Positions 1 to 13,919 of a DNA stretch of 64,000 nucleotides are shown here, in pieces (position 1 is the stretch's first letter; every line of letters starts with the position of its first letter). The notes under the pieces are model-generated. The model was not told the origin of the DNA. It saw nothing but the letters and a program-made list of their open reading frames with translations, and did not search any database. A program made the translations under genes and the position numbers. The stretch is from Hyalella azteca (lineage: Eukaryota > Arthropoda > Malacostraca > Amphipoda > Hyalellidae): the NCBI RefSeq assembly GCF_000764305.2, contig NW_025944334.1:27782-91781 (forward strand). The letters are read 5' to 3'.

Positions 1-2145
1 TCCCAAAGATGAAATTTTCAACAATCTTGCGGATCGACATTATTTTAAGACTCTGGTAATATATTTGTCGTAAAATATAACAGAAGTATTGTAGTTAGTT
101 ATTCATCTAAAATCCAATTACAAAATGGATTAAAGGCCTATTGTGGAAGCGAACGTGGCACAGCACCTGCTACTTCAAATGGGCTAAGGACAGCTGATGG
201 GCCCAATAATAATATTTTTGAAGTCCCAATTACGTCAGTCAAGCTGCTAAACTTGAAGCTAGAGATACTAAAACTAAATAATTCAAAACACCAGAGAATA
301 AGGCCTTTCATTTCAGTAAGAATGCCGTATAAGAAGTGACGGCTTCTGCCAATGATCTAAAATGCAACAACAAAAATTTAAAGGGACAACTATGTTTTAA
401 TGTGGGAGTTGTGCACTTGATATAAAAATATTGGAAAATACGATCGCGTAGTTGTTTAAGGTATTTGTTTCACTGGTCATGTCAATGTATCTATACAAAT
501 TCTTCAGAGTGGGCATCAGTCTTTTGAACAACACAAGCTCCTAGCATTGCAGATGCACGAATCAGGTTGAAAGTTAAGTGCGGAGTCAATTTTCTTCATC
601 ATTTTTCCAGATATTTTGTTACCATTTTTGTTGATTTAACTAAAGTTATATTATTCAACTATCTAGCATTGAGTTTTCGCTGGTGCAGGTTAAGGTTTTT
701 ACCAACTCAAATAATATTTCGGCGTAAATTTCCCGGTCTGGTATATTGTTTCTTATGCTGGACTGTGTGTCACAGTATTGTTGAATGGTTTTGCTACCGT
801 GGGCTAAGCTACCTTGGGTTTGTAAGAAAGTTTTAGCGAACGCGATTGTAACGTCACCGAAGGATCTTTCTCTTCTTTGTTTATTAGGTAGTATTAGTTT
901 TTTAGGATTGCGTGGGAGGCAGCGGGAGCGGGCACGACTAAGTGTGAGACCTGCAGAAGATGCGGCGAGCGTTTCACTTCCGGCGCGTGAGGAAGAGAGA
1001 GGCGCCCGTGGGAGGCAGCTTCTGGCGGGTCCTTACCGCTCCTTTGGTCGATGAACTTTGCTGTCGCTCTTATTTCTGGGTCTTGCCAACTTCTGTCGCA
1101 GCTTCTGGCGGGTCCTTACCGCTCCTTAAATTTGGTCGATGAACTTTGTTGTCTCTTATTTCTTGGTCGTTCCGACTTCTGCTGGAACGACCAATGATTG
1201 AAGCCACGTAACTGTGACTTGATTGAATTACTTTCCAAACCATCAAAATATGCATTACACTCAAATTGGTCCATACCACGTAAGGCCCTTTCCTTTTCGC
1301 GTTGTTCCTACAGATTATGGATGAGAACGACCAATTACAAATTAGCATTCGTTATACCTCAAGCGGCTACTAAAATTTTACTATTAATGCACTCTGGTAT
1401 AATAATATTTATTCATTTATTTCAAATTATTATTAGAGTATGAATCAAAATTATCAATGGTTTAAGACTTGTTTGTAGCATCTCGGTGGCTCACTGGATG
1501 CTTGGCTCTGATAAGAAGCGCGTCATCGTGCGCTACACTCCGTTTATCAGCGGAGGGTCAGAGGCCAACTGCAGTAATGAGGAAGGTGCTTGTTGAATGA
1601 TCTATTGTCAAATGATCCCCCACACAAGGGTAAAAAGTGCATCGCAAGATTGACAAAGTCTCACCAATTTCTTTGAATGTTCGAGCACCGGCAACAACGT
1701 ACGAGTATGTTGGACCCGATTGTCTCGATGCCGAAAACGTTCAATGACAGGGTTATTTCCAAAAACCAATTAGTCCATATAATAGCTAATAATTTAGCAT
1801 TTATTGTTAGAATTGCCGGCGTGACAATGCATAACTTTCTGAACAAATTTATACTTGTTAATTTATGCAGAGTTATCAAGCGTAGCTAAAATCATAGAAT
1901 GAAAATCACCAATTCAATTATCTTATATCACCGAAACTGGGAACCGCCAAGAGTTTTTCGTTCTTTCGTCGTTCGTCACCGCTATACAATGGATAATTCG
2001 ACCCTCGGTCACTCTAAGGACAGAGAATAAGTTTCGTAACTTAGTTACTCATCTAGGGCTGCGTACTAGCAGCAATATTTACGAGTTCGGAACTTCGCCT
2101 GCTGACGGAGTTACCGACCATTTTTAAACCTATGGTAAATCTGTA

Positions 2146-2240
2146 GCTACGAGTACTGAGGCCGCTACGGGTACTAAGGCAGCTACGGGTACTTAGGCCG
2201 CTTAATATTTGTGTACCTAGGCCGCTACGTGTACTTAGCA
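2146..2240. repeat. Minisatellite, 18-bp unit
   Basis: About five degenerate head-to-tail copies of an 18-bp unit of the form GCTACGGGTACTNAGGCC; one copy is expanded to 24 bp. Seen directly by alignment of successive units. Confidence 0.85.
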
Positions 2241-3888
2241 AGTTTCCATATTCGACCCTATAAAATTGAGTGCGCCCTGGATTCGAGGTACTGCTCATTT
2301 TATTGATGTGTTTCTCAACTTTCGATATCGAATCCCGGGTGCGTGTGTATATGTGAAGTTTATGTATTCTGAACATTATTGACATCATGGAACATGGAAG
2401 GTTTTTTCCTCGCCGTAATAAGTGACTCGACTAAACAAATGGAGATAAAATAATTGGTTATTTTATGGCAATTTTCGAAATATTTATACCCGGTATAAAG
2501 AGATCCATATTTTTAGTAATTAGTTCTAAAGGATGATGAAGTAATCGATGAAGAAGATAGCGTGGCTGCAGCAAAGCCAGGCTCCCTAAAATCACTTGTA
2601 TGGCCTTGTTACGCGCGCAATCTTTACGAGTGATCCTCGATTGTTTGGTAATGCTATGCGCACTAACTTGTAACGTTATGAAGTACATGCAAGGGCATTT
2701 CTTGGAGTATTGTTGAACGCCGCTCGCCTCCTTAATTTATTGGCAAATTATGCTAGATTGCCTGAGATAGCGTCCGGGTCCAGCCTCGACATGAATTAAT
2801 GCGAGATGCTGCCGCTTTAGGCAAAATATTACCCCAAGACTCCGGTGTTCTTATTCTTGATAAAACTTTGCTAAAAATTTAACTTTGCTCACTTTTGAAA
2901 CTTCCTTGTACTTGAGCGTATATCTCATTAAAGCTTCGAATATTTGAGCGTGGTTATCATGGAACTTCACATTATTTATGATCGAGCGATATTATTTTTT
3001 TCCATTCACTGTTGCTTAACAACAATATGTTTCACCCTCTTGAAAAGGATTTGACCCCAGTAGCTGGATGATGCAGTCCTTCATCCAGCAAGGTAGGTAG
3101 GCCTAGATTTAGGATAGCTACTTTATGTGCATCGCTGTCACAATCTCATATAAATATTACTGATTAAAATATGCCCACACCGCAATTTTTACGACATAAA
3201 TTAAGATCCATGTGAAGGAGATCAGCCTATTGCTTTATTAAGAACCACAAGGCTTGGGTTAACGAAATTAACACTCCAATAGCATCAATATTCTAACCAA
3301 TGACTTAGCGTATCAGTAAATTCTAAATATTTCTAGTTTCTAGCTATTCACCGACGCGTTACCACGAAGTTTGATAAACGTGGGATTATTTTTGTAGTGA
3401 TTATCACCATGGAAACGTATCAATTTCTACAGTGCTTGCCCTCCAATTAAGGTGCCGGCCGGCGTTATACAGCGTGGCCTGGGACTGCTACGTCTGAAAT
3501 ATTTATTAAGAATACCAAGTCGGCAATAGCAAGTCCTGTTAATTACACGTATTGGTGGTAAAGGTTTCGAATATCTATACTTGAATTCATAAAAAGTTGC
3601 ACCGCACGTTCGGCGCTAATACGAAATTAAAGTATTCACACTCACGGAGCGTATGATCAAAACTCGAAATTTAAATGAATGTTCAAACAGCTTGCCGTTA
3701 AATCAAAAAAATGAATTCTGAAAATTTTGCGAAGGATTCGATGTATAATGTTTTTTACATATTCACATTCAGAACCGATGGGTAACAAAAATCATTACAT
3801 GCCACAAAATCAACCGGGAAGGTATAGACGCTTGAGTCGAGTCCAACAATGTGTATTGCAACTATGATCTTGAGGCGGCAAAAGAGAG

Positions 3889-4090
3889 CGACTTGCAGAG
3901 AGGGGCACTGGTACCATCACAACCACCAGCAGTGACTTGCAGAGAGCATTGGTACCATCACAACCACCAGCAGTGACTTGCAGAGAGCACTGGGACCATC
4001 ACAACACCAGCAGTGACTTGCAGAGAGCACTGGGACCATCACAACACCAGCAGTGACTTGTAGGGAGCATTGGTACCATCACAACCACCA
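3889..4090. repeat. Minisatellite, about 40-43-bp unit
   Basis: Five near-identical tandem copies beginning GACTTGCAGAGAG and ending in a CATCACAACCACCAGCA-like tail. Copies differ by short indels, as in a slippage-prone array. No coding potential. Confidence 0.9.
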
Positions 4091-5009
4091 TCAATTGTAG
4101 CCTAACTCACCGCTTTATTACGTGTTGCTCGTGATCTCTTTGTTGAGTCTTGCTCCAATGACCGTCTGTCTTCCAGAAAAAAAACAATCGAAAAGAAGAA
4201 AAATGGCCGAAAAGTGTTGCTAAAAACACAGGCTGCATGGCAAGCGCCTTCTCTCTTATATATGTTCTAATTCATAAGGCCGACGGGAGCCTACAATTAC
4301 GAACTCCGCTCGACGCGGGCGCAATTAGTGCGTGGGTCCGTAGAATTCTTCATAATTCCTGCCACACTTTCAACTCTAGCGATACCGCCTACAGAATTCT
4401 GGCTCCGGCTGCTCTAATTGCAGAAACTTCTTATCAGTTTAAGATACTTTCAGCTCTCTATAGCTATCAAACTGGGATTTCAGTCATCACGAAAATTTTG
4501 CTTTTATAATAAGAGTACTCGCTTGTTGGCTCTATGAGAAGATTTATACATTAATTTATTTAATTTCGTCGGTTTCTAATTGTCGTGATGGTTCTAGTGT
4601 CATTTACAAGCAAAGGAAGTCGCCAAATTTTTATTGCGAATGCCTTCATTGACTAAGAAAACACATCAGTTCTTTGAGCATTTTTGATACTTATTGAAAT
4701 TCCCAGCATTCGACATTACAATGGAGATCATGGGTAGAAATTTTATTACGATGCCACCATTGCGTTCAACATAATCGCAACTCTATGATTTTTTGATTTG
4801 ATCTAATATTTTGATCGAATTTATTTATTCGACGGCTTGTTAATTAGAATGCAAACAAGTAAATTATTAATATTATCTGAATTTTTAATCGTAAAGTGGT
4901 CAGTATGTTACTAACGATATTTCTGAAGATTATAAAAATCCTCCATGCGACATTCATGCGCTCAATTTTGCGTTGATGGGCCGCGTGTTGCTGAAGAGTT
5001 TATGCGTAA

Positions 5010-5170
5010 TTTGTGGCACGGCCGAGTGGGCGGAGAGGCCTACGAAGAACTCATTAAGGTAGGCATAGGCTGACGTCTGAAATTGTTTATTGCATGGAGT
5101 CAAGTTCGTGAACTGGGTGGGCCTATGACGGCCAGCCTAAGCCTACCGCTCCACTCGACTTAATGAGTCA
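5010..5170. repeat. Imperfect inverted repeat, possible short non-autonomous element
   Basis: The left part (5049-5075) contains AACTCATTAAG and GTAGGCATAGGCTG. The right part (about 5136-5168) contains the near reverse complements CAGCCTAAGCCTAC and CTTAATGAGT. Near the left end is a tRNA A-box-like string (GGCCGAGTGG), but no good B box follows, so a SINE call is not supported. Confidence 0.4.
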
Positions 5171-7179
5171 TTTATTAAAGAAAATATCGATTTTGCATTT
5201 GTTTGGGCCGCGATATGGGGGTGGAGATGACGTGGCTTCAAAACTTTGCATATAAAAGTAAAATGATTTAGATTTCCAGGCTGGATGTTAATAATGTCTG
5301 CTTTCAAATACGTCTCCGATTAAACCCATTCACGCAATTTAACTTCAGAAAAATATGAAATGAGATATTTTCCTTGCACCTTCATTATTATTATAATAAT
5401 GATTATTTGCAGAAAAATGATTACTCAGGGAGTAATGGTATGGTTCATCAAATAATTATTGTAAAATAGGTAATGTTTCATCTGGAAATAATTTCACATA
5501 CACTTGATGCAGTGAAAAATACACTCGCCTGACCCGAACAATCATGTCAGTTTCTTGTGGCCATCCAAGCTCTAATTAATGACCGCTTTCACTGTAATTG
5601 CGCGTGACGTGGAAGACGCGTCGTTGCGTCACGCGCTCACAGGCCATGTGAACGCCTCAGCTAAACTGTTCAGGCTCATCTGCAGGTAATTCGTCTTAAT
5701 GTTCGGCTATAACAAGAGGAATTAAATGTTATCTGTGCTGTTTAACGAGTTACGTATTGTGTGTCCTGAACTAAGTGAGAGGGAATTATCCTCTCTATTA
5801 TTCGTGATGAAATTGGTCCCAATATTGTGACGTTGCGAATACGGCTGCTTGAATTGAATACGGGTTCGTCTCTATTTGGGTAACGTATTAATAGCTTTCG
5901 TATTGAGATGGTACCATACATGAGTAATTTTCTCCACTTGCAATATGGACTTTATTGCAAACAGTGGCTCTTTCATGCGAATGAATTTCAATGATGGAAT
6001 CTATTACTCTAATTCTGTTTTTTAATCAATGCATGTTTATTACAATTGCAAGATTATTTAGCCAAAAAATACATTTTTCATACATCTATGCCGATTAAAA
6101 TTAACTAAAAATAATTCAAATGCGATCCGAAAGTTATGAGCGTTCACATATACATCCAACGAACAGTATAAATATAGCTGAATAAGACGCGTTAAAATCA
6201 CATTTACAACGATTTAGCAAATAAAGCTTCGAATATAAGGCGAATGAGATGCATTGAACTCACCACAGTGAATCAAGTCATAATAAAATAGGACGTGCGA
6301 GTCGCAATTTAATCACTAATAATGCTATGTTCTTTAGCTGGTGCAGGAGCCATGATGCTCATATTTTACTGTACAAATAATAAGTGCGTGAGACGCTAGC
6401 TTCCAGTCTACCGCCACAGCCACCGCATAATAACGCTAACACTGCATGATGATGAAGCCTTCTGATGCCTTCACTTAATTACTTTTGCGTAGATTGCCAC
6501 TAAACACCCGTGATCAATTCTCAGGGCTTTTCTCCTGTGTTGTGTGGGGATGCAAGAAGGGGCGGATGTTGCAGAACGCTAACTTGTATTTGGCCAGCGT
6601 TTTGTGCTCATCGCTAACTAACTGCTCGAGTTTTTCTTCTGCTGCCCTGACACGACGGTAATGAAACTCCTATACAGTTCTCTTCGGGTCCCTCCGTCTA
6701 GCTGCTGCTCTTCATAATTGCTTTCAAGAAGTCATGATTAGCCAGCGCAGTGCAGCGTCTAGTGGTTATCTCTTGCAATAAGTTCTCAAAATCCCATTAA
6801 AATCGACATAAAACACTGAAAAATGATCATCGTTCGAAAGTTATCGTTTTGTTGTAAACAAAATTAGTTTCTCACATAATTAAATAAGTATCGTGTCACT
6901 TGCCGCAGCCCATTATTTAAATTATTGCTGTTCACATTCCGAGGTGAAAATGTTTTCCTCAACAGTGATGTCTTATCAGTTATTTTTTTTTATGCCGATG
7001 GATTTAATCGATCTGTATAATGACTTGATTAAACAATACTGTGACTGCATACATATCAAAATTTTACATCACATGTTATAAGCCTGATATTTAGTCACCA
7101 TCCAGTTGCGTTTATTGTATCTAAGTGACATCACTTTTGCAATGGTTCATCACACTGAAACAAGCGTTAGGCGGTGCCG

Positions 7180-7575
7180 GGTCTCATTGCACACTTCATG
7201 TTAAGACCGATCTTTCCTTCTGGCTCAGAGAATGTAGGTATTTTGCTTCAATAATGCCCTGTACGAGATGCACACATCATGTTTAGGCCGATCACTCCTT
7301 CTAGCTCATAGAACTCTTATACTTTGCTTCATTAATGCCCAGTACGAGATGCACACATCATGTTTAGGCCGATCATTCCTTCTAACTCATAGAACTCTTA
7401 TACTTTGCTTCATTATATAATGCCCAGTACGAGATGCACACATCATGTTTAGGCCGATCTTTCCTTCTAGCTCATAGAACTCTTATACTTTGCTTCATTA
7501 ATGCCCAGTACGAGATGCACACATCATGTTTAGGCCGGTCGGTCTTTTCTTCTGGTTCAGAGAACACTGGTATTT
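7180..7575. repeat. Minisatellite, about 80-88-bp unit
   Basis: About five tandem copies of a unit containing GTACGAGATGCACACATCAT, GGCCGATC and CTTATACTTTGCTTCATT. Outer copies are more diverged. It creates a spurious open frame on the plus strand. Confidence 0.9.
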
Positions 7576-8058
7576 TCGGACGCTTCGCTCATTGTGTTGT
7601 CTTGAAAGGAACTCCATTGCAGCAGCCCTTTGTTGCAGTCCTGAAGCAGCGGCCATCAGAGTTTTTTTGTTCGGACGTGATTAGTGTCTTTCTCACGTTT
7701 GTTGCGACCGCAAACTCCGATGACGCTCCGACTGCCCATCTTTCTTTGACTACCCAGCAGATTCAGCTCGATTTGGCATCCCTCTCACTATCTGCGGTGG
7801 CCAAATCTGGGACTTTGTTAACAGGACCTCTTGGATGCACTATTCTTTGGGAGAAAACATATTTTAATTTGTCTACAAGGAATAAAAATGTAAACATAAA
7901 ATTTGAATTATTTTGAAAACTCAAATTCGCCGTGATCGGAGAAAACCTTTAGATGATCTCACCGCTGCTCTAATGACAACGTAACAAATTCAGCATAACT
8001 AAATTAGGTTGATATAAAACATTTCCTACATTACCAACCGCCCGCCTTGAATCTGTCT

Positions 8059-8256
8059 CGCGTTCAGCGCTGTGATGCGCCGCGTTCAGCGCTGTGATGC
8101 GCCGCGTTCAGTGCTGTGATGCACCGCGTCCAGTGCTGTGATGCACCGCGTTCAGTGCTGTGATGCACCGCGTTCAGTGCTGTGATGCACCACGTCCAGT
8201 GCTGTGATGCACCACGTCCAGCGCTGTGATGCATGGCGTCCAGCGCTGCGATGCTG
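8059..8256. repeat. Minisatellite, 22-bp unit
   Basis: About nine tandem copies of CGCGTTCAGCGCTGTGATGC plus two bases. Variants change GCGC to GTGC and GCGCCG to GCACCA. CpG-containing, with CpG to TpG/CpA variation among units. Confidence 0.9.
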
Positions 8257-11200
8257 TGGCGTCACCGGCACTTCCTACACATACAGTTAAATCAAATAAG
8301 AATCATATAATCATATTGACAAAAATATTAACATTCCGCAATTCGAACGCTTCCGCAAGTTACAAATTCGAACTCTCAAACGAACAAATTTACAAATTCC
8401 TTCATAGAGGAATAAGAAACGATTTTTATAAGATGTCCGCAATCTATAAAAATAGCCTAATAATTTCAATTCATCTGTGGTATTTGCTATAAATACCAAA
8501 ATATATGTAATATATTAATAATTTGCATTCCCTTAGCTGAATATCTAGTTACCGGTCATCTCTGACACGTGGTCACGGCCCTGTTATTTGTAACATCCTG
8601 CCCGTTCTCTATACCGCTGACCCGACCATGCAATGACATAAACTGCATGTACACTTTTTTGGGCTGCTTGTCGAGACACTGACACTTTACTAGCGGGTTG
8701 ACACTTCACTAGCCGGTTGGTCACACTCGCCTTTTGTGTGCATGTCAACTTTTTGCATGGAGATGCGGCTAGTTGTTCAGGTGACATGGTTGCTTTTTCG
8801 AGTGAAGAGTTTACCTGGACCGAGCGTGTGCCGCAACAATAGGTCAATGTTTAGCATGGGCCACCTTACCACGCATGACCTGTGACCCATGATGACCCGT
8901 GTGACCCACACTGACCGTTGACGCGTGGCGTCTCCCTCAAAGCATGTAATTAAAATCCACTCTTCGTTTTTTTCTGGAGTTTTTCAATGGAACTTTTCTG
9001 GAGTTTTCAGTTTCACGGCTACTAGTGATGAATAATTCGTCTTTATTTTCGAGATGCTGTCTCCAACAAAAGGCATTGAAGCCTTGCATTGCAAATAGTT
9101 ATGATCTATTATTATTACGACCAAAGGTAAGGTTTACACTTAATTACTCATTTTAATTTACTCACAATCAATCATTTTGCCGCCGTGTGGATTATCATCG
9201 AAGTTGGCGTATCAATAATTGCATTGATTAGCTCTTAAATTTACAGGTAATTATATTCAAAACGGAGAGCGTAAATATAGCTCATCTGAGACCCATTCTC
9301 ATTGAAAATAATAATAACTCTTTTACTGGGTTAATATCTATACATACATTATTTGTGCTTCGGAATTAATTGTACGTAGATAATTATGTCGATGCTAATT
9401 GATCTTTGAATATCCCTAACATTTTTCCTATTCTATTAATGTAGTTTAGGGATCACCATCACTTGTCTTCCCAAATCAAATGCCCTCATGCGTGTTGTAA
9501 ACATACGAATTCGCAGGTTAACTTCGTAGTGACACATTCTGAAATTCTGTCTGTTTAGATATTCTGTAAGTCTATATAAGAGCTTCACAGCAATAAAATA
9601 AGGCGGGTTTTAATCCATGCATTGGAAATATTTTCATGCATTCAAACTAATTTACGATTTTCCAGCATTTAGTCATCCATTTTCAATACAATTCATTAGG
9701 ACCGTCATTCAAGTTTTGTTTTTACATTTCAACATGAACATAGCTTATATTTTCTGAACGCCATCAGTGAAAATGTGCATGCTATCTTTGAGGTCTTCAA
9801 AACAAAACGCTCTCATTGGATAATCTAATCCTGCATATCAATTCGATTTTTTCAGTCTTCATTTCAACATTATTTTCCATATATTATTACCCATATTTCC
9901 TTAAGACGGAACTATTTCGTAGAGCCTATGAATCAATTAAGTGCTTAGTCATTTTTAACCGTTTTGATCTTTTCTGGTCTCTATTTATTTTTCACTTGCT
10001 AACAAACTTATGTGTAATGATAATAATACAATGACTCTGTGCAGGTAACGTTGTGATCAAGACTGTTACACTGCGACGTGAGTATAACCTAATATTAGCG
10101 CTTAGTTTTATAAGAAAACTCAACAAATTCAATAATTCGCGACCCATCTCTTCAATTAAATCTGGAAAGGCAATGGCTTTGGATTTTATCAACGGAAAGC
10201 TTATTGTGCGTTGATGTGACGCCAATTATCTAAACTTGATGGACGCAACAGACTGTAAAACCAAGTGGCAAGTCTAACTTCCCTTATCAGTTGATTTTCT
10301 ACAAATGTTTAGATGTTCCAATATTAAAATCTGTTAAAAATCACAAGCATGCGCTAATTTTTTTCATCTCGCTCCTGCATTCCATTAGACTTTATTTATT
10401 AGAAGACGTTCTAAAATTATACTGCTTCTCAATTTCGATACGTTGATTGATTTCTATTTTACTATGCAAGAAAATGTAAAGGAGTTTATTTCCGTTGATT
10501 GTACTTAATCTCAGTCCTACGGAACCAAGACGGCGCTTTTTCTGGCTCTGAGTTTCACTTCTGAAACATGAAAATCCTTTAAAAAATGCTTGTTTCATTG
10601 CACCTATTTTTAATAAGTGCAACTTACGGAAAATATTCCATTGACTGTTGTTATTCAAATAGCTTCACTACAGCGGACTATTTTACAGAATACAAAATTA
10701 AATGGAAAGTTCCATGTTTGGCGACGATAAGCTCAGTTCTGAGACCTCCAGGAAATCGGCGGGCGGCTCCAGCAGAGCGACGTGTTTGCGACCGATGGAT
10801 TTTTAACTCGGGGGCACACAACGAACTATTCGGCGAGCAAACCTCGGTAACAAAGGCTCTGACCTCTTGATAACTATCAACCATTTGCCTTTGCAGTGCT
10901 AATTCACTCGGTTTGTGCACTTCGAATAGAATTAGACGTCTTCTTCTCAGTCCGAGCCAAAAATTGGCGCTCGGGCAAGTTTGGCGAGGTTTGCGACCAA
11001 ACACTCCGGAGGCGCTCAAGAATGTAGCCGCCTTTCCTATATGCAAACTTCTCTCAAAAAGGACCCGGAATTGTTTGAACTGAATAACATTAGGGCATTT
11101 TTAGGCGGTCACGTTCAGTTCCGATGACTTGAGAGAAGTTTGTTTTATCTGCTAGGCGAGTTTGCTTGATTTGCGTGAGAGCGCAACAAAAATTCCTCTC

Positions 11201-13246
11201 GAGGGTGTTTGCAAACTCAGCCGGGACGTTGAGAGCGTTGGAGTCTCACTTGAGTTGTTGTAGCGAATTAGCGCTCACTGCAGCCACCAAAAGAGAGCTA
11301 CTTTGACGCAAAACCAGCACGACAAAACACACATCTTGAGCAACGCCTCTGCAACTCTTCTAGTGTTGAACTTAACATCTTCACCTGCTCTCCTAAAGGC
11401 AATGATGAACACCTCGACTTGGCGCACGAGTGATAGGTAACAATAGGAATATAAAAGTTGAAGAGTTTATAGTTGGGTTCATTGGTGATGAACAGCTGTG
11501 AGTTTCGCGTAATAGGCTGATGTGACCCGAAAGAGGTAATGTCTCTAATCCTCGACGTATCGTCGGCCATTAAGTGGCGCCGATAAGCGGGCCTTGATTT
11601 TGTCCCAAGTTTAAACTCAGCCTACGTGTCCGTTGCCAGTTCAGGTCGAGTTCAGCTCATGCGCGGCGCGCCGAGGGCCACACGATCGCTCGCAATCACA
11701 ATCGCGTCGCGACCGCGGGAGGCTCGTTGATTGACTATTGTTTTGCTGGTGGCCATTTGCATAATTCTGGGTGGAGGCTGGCCACCACTTGGCTGCGGTC
11801 ACATCGCATTATGTGAGGCAGATTAGCCTCTACAAGCTCTACTCCTGCTGCCTGAACCGTCGCACGCACATTACAAGAACTGCTTGTCATAGGTTATGTT
11901 ATTCTACGCGTTTGAACTCCGAGGCACATAAGGAAATTGAATGATCTTTTTAAAGCCAGCGACTGAGAATTTTTTTTGTTTAGATAAAATTGCTCACAAC
12001 ATACGTACAGAAGGTTGAGACATATACACATTTCGCAACATATTCCACTTCCCCGGTATGTCATTTCTTCTATGAAAACTCTAATGTAACAAGAAGTAGA
12101 TAAATTTATTTAATTATTTTAATCTTCCTCAGCTGTTTTCGGCTAGTCTTATATAGGTTCCGTTAATAGGTTCCGACTTTAAAAATATTGATTGTTTAAA
12201 TAAGTATAACATTGTTTATTGACGTTAGTCGAGTATTGGAATTATCGATTGGATTTTAAATATCATCTTCCCCTTTTGTTTAGATTATTCGGTTGTTCAA
12301 ACATTATTTAATTATAAGGCAGTACGATTTTTGTGCAAAGTTAATTCGCGTATGACGGAGAAAAATCTCAGTTGCAGCGTGTACATTACTACTGGCATAT
12401 TTACGGTTATTGGTGCAGTCAAGAGTTGTGTTCATAAGTGCCTAAAATCTCACCCTAATCTCGGAGCATGAATGTGTTCTGCTTTTTTTTGTGAGGCTGC
12501 ATGCAGTGGAATTTAAAAGAATTCGCCAGGACAACATGACGTGACTCACCAGGTGTTGATGATCAACAAAGCTTTGATACCCATTTCGTGTGCATTTAAA
12601 ACTGATATATCACTGAACTTTCATGGTGTTAACAATTCTATAGAATTAAAAATAAACAATTATTTTTCAATTTTATTACTTTTTAGGTTACGCCGTATGT
12701 GTGGGAAATGCTTAGAGTCTAAAACAATATCAATGCGAGTATCCCGAATCGCGATGGAACACTCGGGTTTTGTGTGTGCAGAAGTGACGTGAGAGGATGG
12801 CAGCAATGAGCAATATAAGTGCCGGGCAATACACTGGCAGTCAGGACAACTTTTAACAACTATGACAAATTGCCGAGCCTTTGTTGAAGGCTGCGGCTAT
12901 TGTGAGCTGTCACACAGCTGAAGCCTGCGCTGTGTATAGCTGCTAACTGGTCGCCACCTCGTCTCACTGGCATCATACATTTCCTCACATCTCACCATTT
13001 TTCTCGTACCTATACCTAAATTGTATACTTTATAAATTCATCAGCCCTTGATCATATGTCCGTGTATTTCTTTCAAGCAGCGCATATCTTTCAATCAATG
13101 GCGTGATACTTTTCCCCCGGCCTCATCAATTTTTCTACCAATGTTTAAATTTGGACATTTAAAATTTTAACAACAGTCACTTGTACATTCGCTCATTTCT
13201 TCCAACCTCAACTTTATGACACAAAATAAGTAATATGTTGTCTGAG

Positions 13247-13431
13247 TAACGCTTCCAATCTCTGTAGATCGTCGTCAGCTACGGTCTCGGGCGTATTACC
13301 AATCTCTGTAGCTCGTATATAGTCAGCTACGGTCTCGGGCGTATTTCCGATCTCTGTAGATCGTCGTCAGCTACGGTCTCGGGCGTATTACCAATCTCTG
13401 TAGCTCGTAGTCAGCTACGGTCTCGGGCGTA
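13247..13431. repeat. Minisatellite, about 44-bp unit
   Basis: Four tandem copies containing CAATCTCTGTAG, CGTCAGCTACGGTCTCGGG and CGTATTACC, with small indels between copies. Confidence 0.9.
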
Positions 13432-13919
13432 GGAAGCAAACGACAACGCGACGTCAAGTTTGCAAACTTCCAATAAGTATTGATCTCAATCAAAAATGTA
13501 TCGTCACATTGCTCTTCACTTTATCTATTCCTAATTTCTGCCGTGTTAACGAAGGCAACAAAATATTTATCGATCGGTCGGCCAGTATTAGTAAGTAAGT
13601 GAAGAGTTCAATAACTCGTAAACTTACCCAACCGATGAACTAATGGAAAATAACAAAGAGATTTAGAAGCCTTCTTGAATTTATACCAATTATTAGAATA
13701 AATAAACGAATACATTATTTCACTACTCCGTATTTGCAATTTGCTTCCTCAGACGGCACTATATTAATGTGCGATTCCCCAAAGCGGTGGTTTGACGATG
13801 GCGTGGTTTATTTTATATAATAATAATAAACTTGCCAGAGCGTCCACAGTAATTAACAACACGTTAACTCTATCCGGAATCGTCGCTTACAAGAATTATT
13901 CATCCCAGTTACATATGTA

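Larger units (their letters stand above)
1..13246. other. Non-coding flank upstream of castor, part 1
   Basis: AT-rich DNA with no exon I can support. Open frames are short, lack recognisable domains and are often made of tandem repeat (for example the 160-codon frame at 7434-7916 starts inside a minisatellite). Minisatellites lie at 2146-2240, 3889-4090, 7180-7575 and 8059-8256. An imperfect inverted repeat lies near 5010-5170. A cluster of TGACC half-sites lies at 8876-8917, and a GC-richer patch with adjacent SOX-like and octamer-like sites near 11640-11880. A non-coding first exon or enhancers of castor could be here, but nothing proves it. Confidence 0.6.

Noticed and set aside
1480..1575. 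tRNA-like A box (TGGCTCACTGG) suggesting a SINE or tRNA
   Set aside because: No convincing B box, and no cloverleaf could be drawn.
6745..6800. GTCTAGTGGTTAT string like a tRNA A box
   Set aside because: No B box or acceptor stem pairing downstream.
7434..7916. 160-codon plus-strand open frame, the longest in the upstream 26 kb
   Set aside because: Its first third is minisatellite, there is no recognisable domain, and no splice or homology support.
10678..11046. 122-codon minus-strand open frame in a GC-richer patch
   Set aside because: No domain recognised, and an overlapping open frame on the other strand is equally plausible; likely a composition effect.
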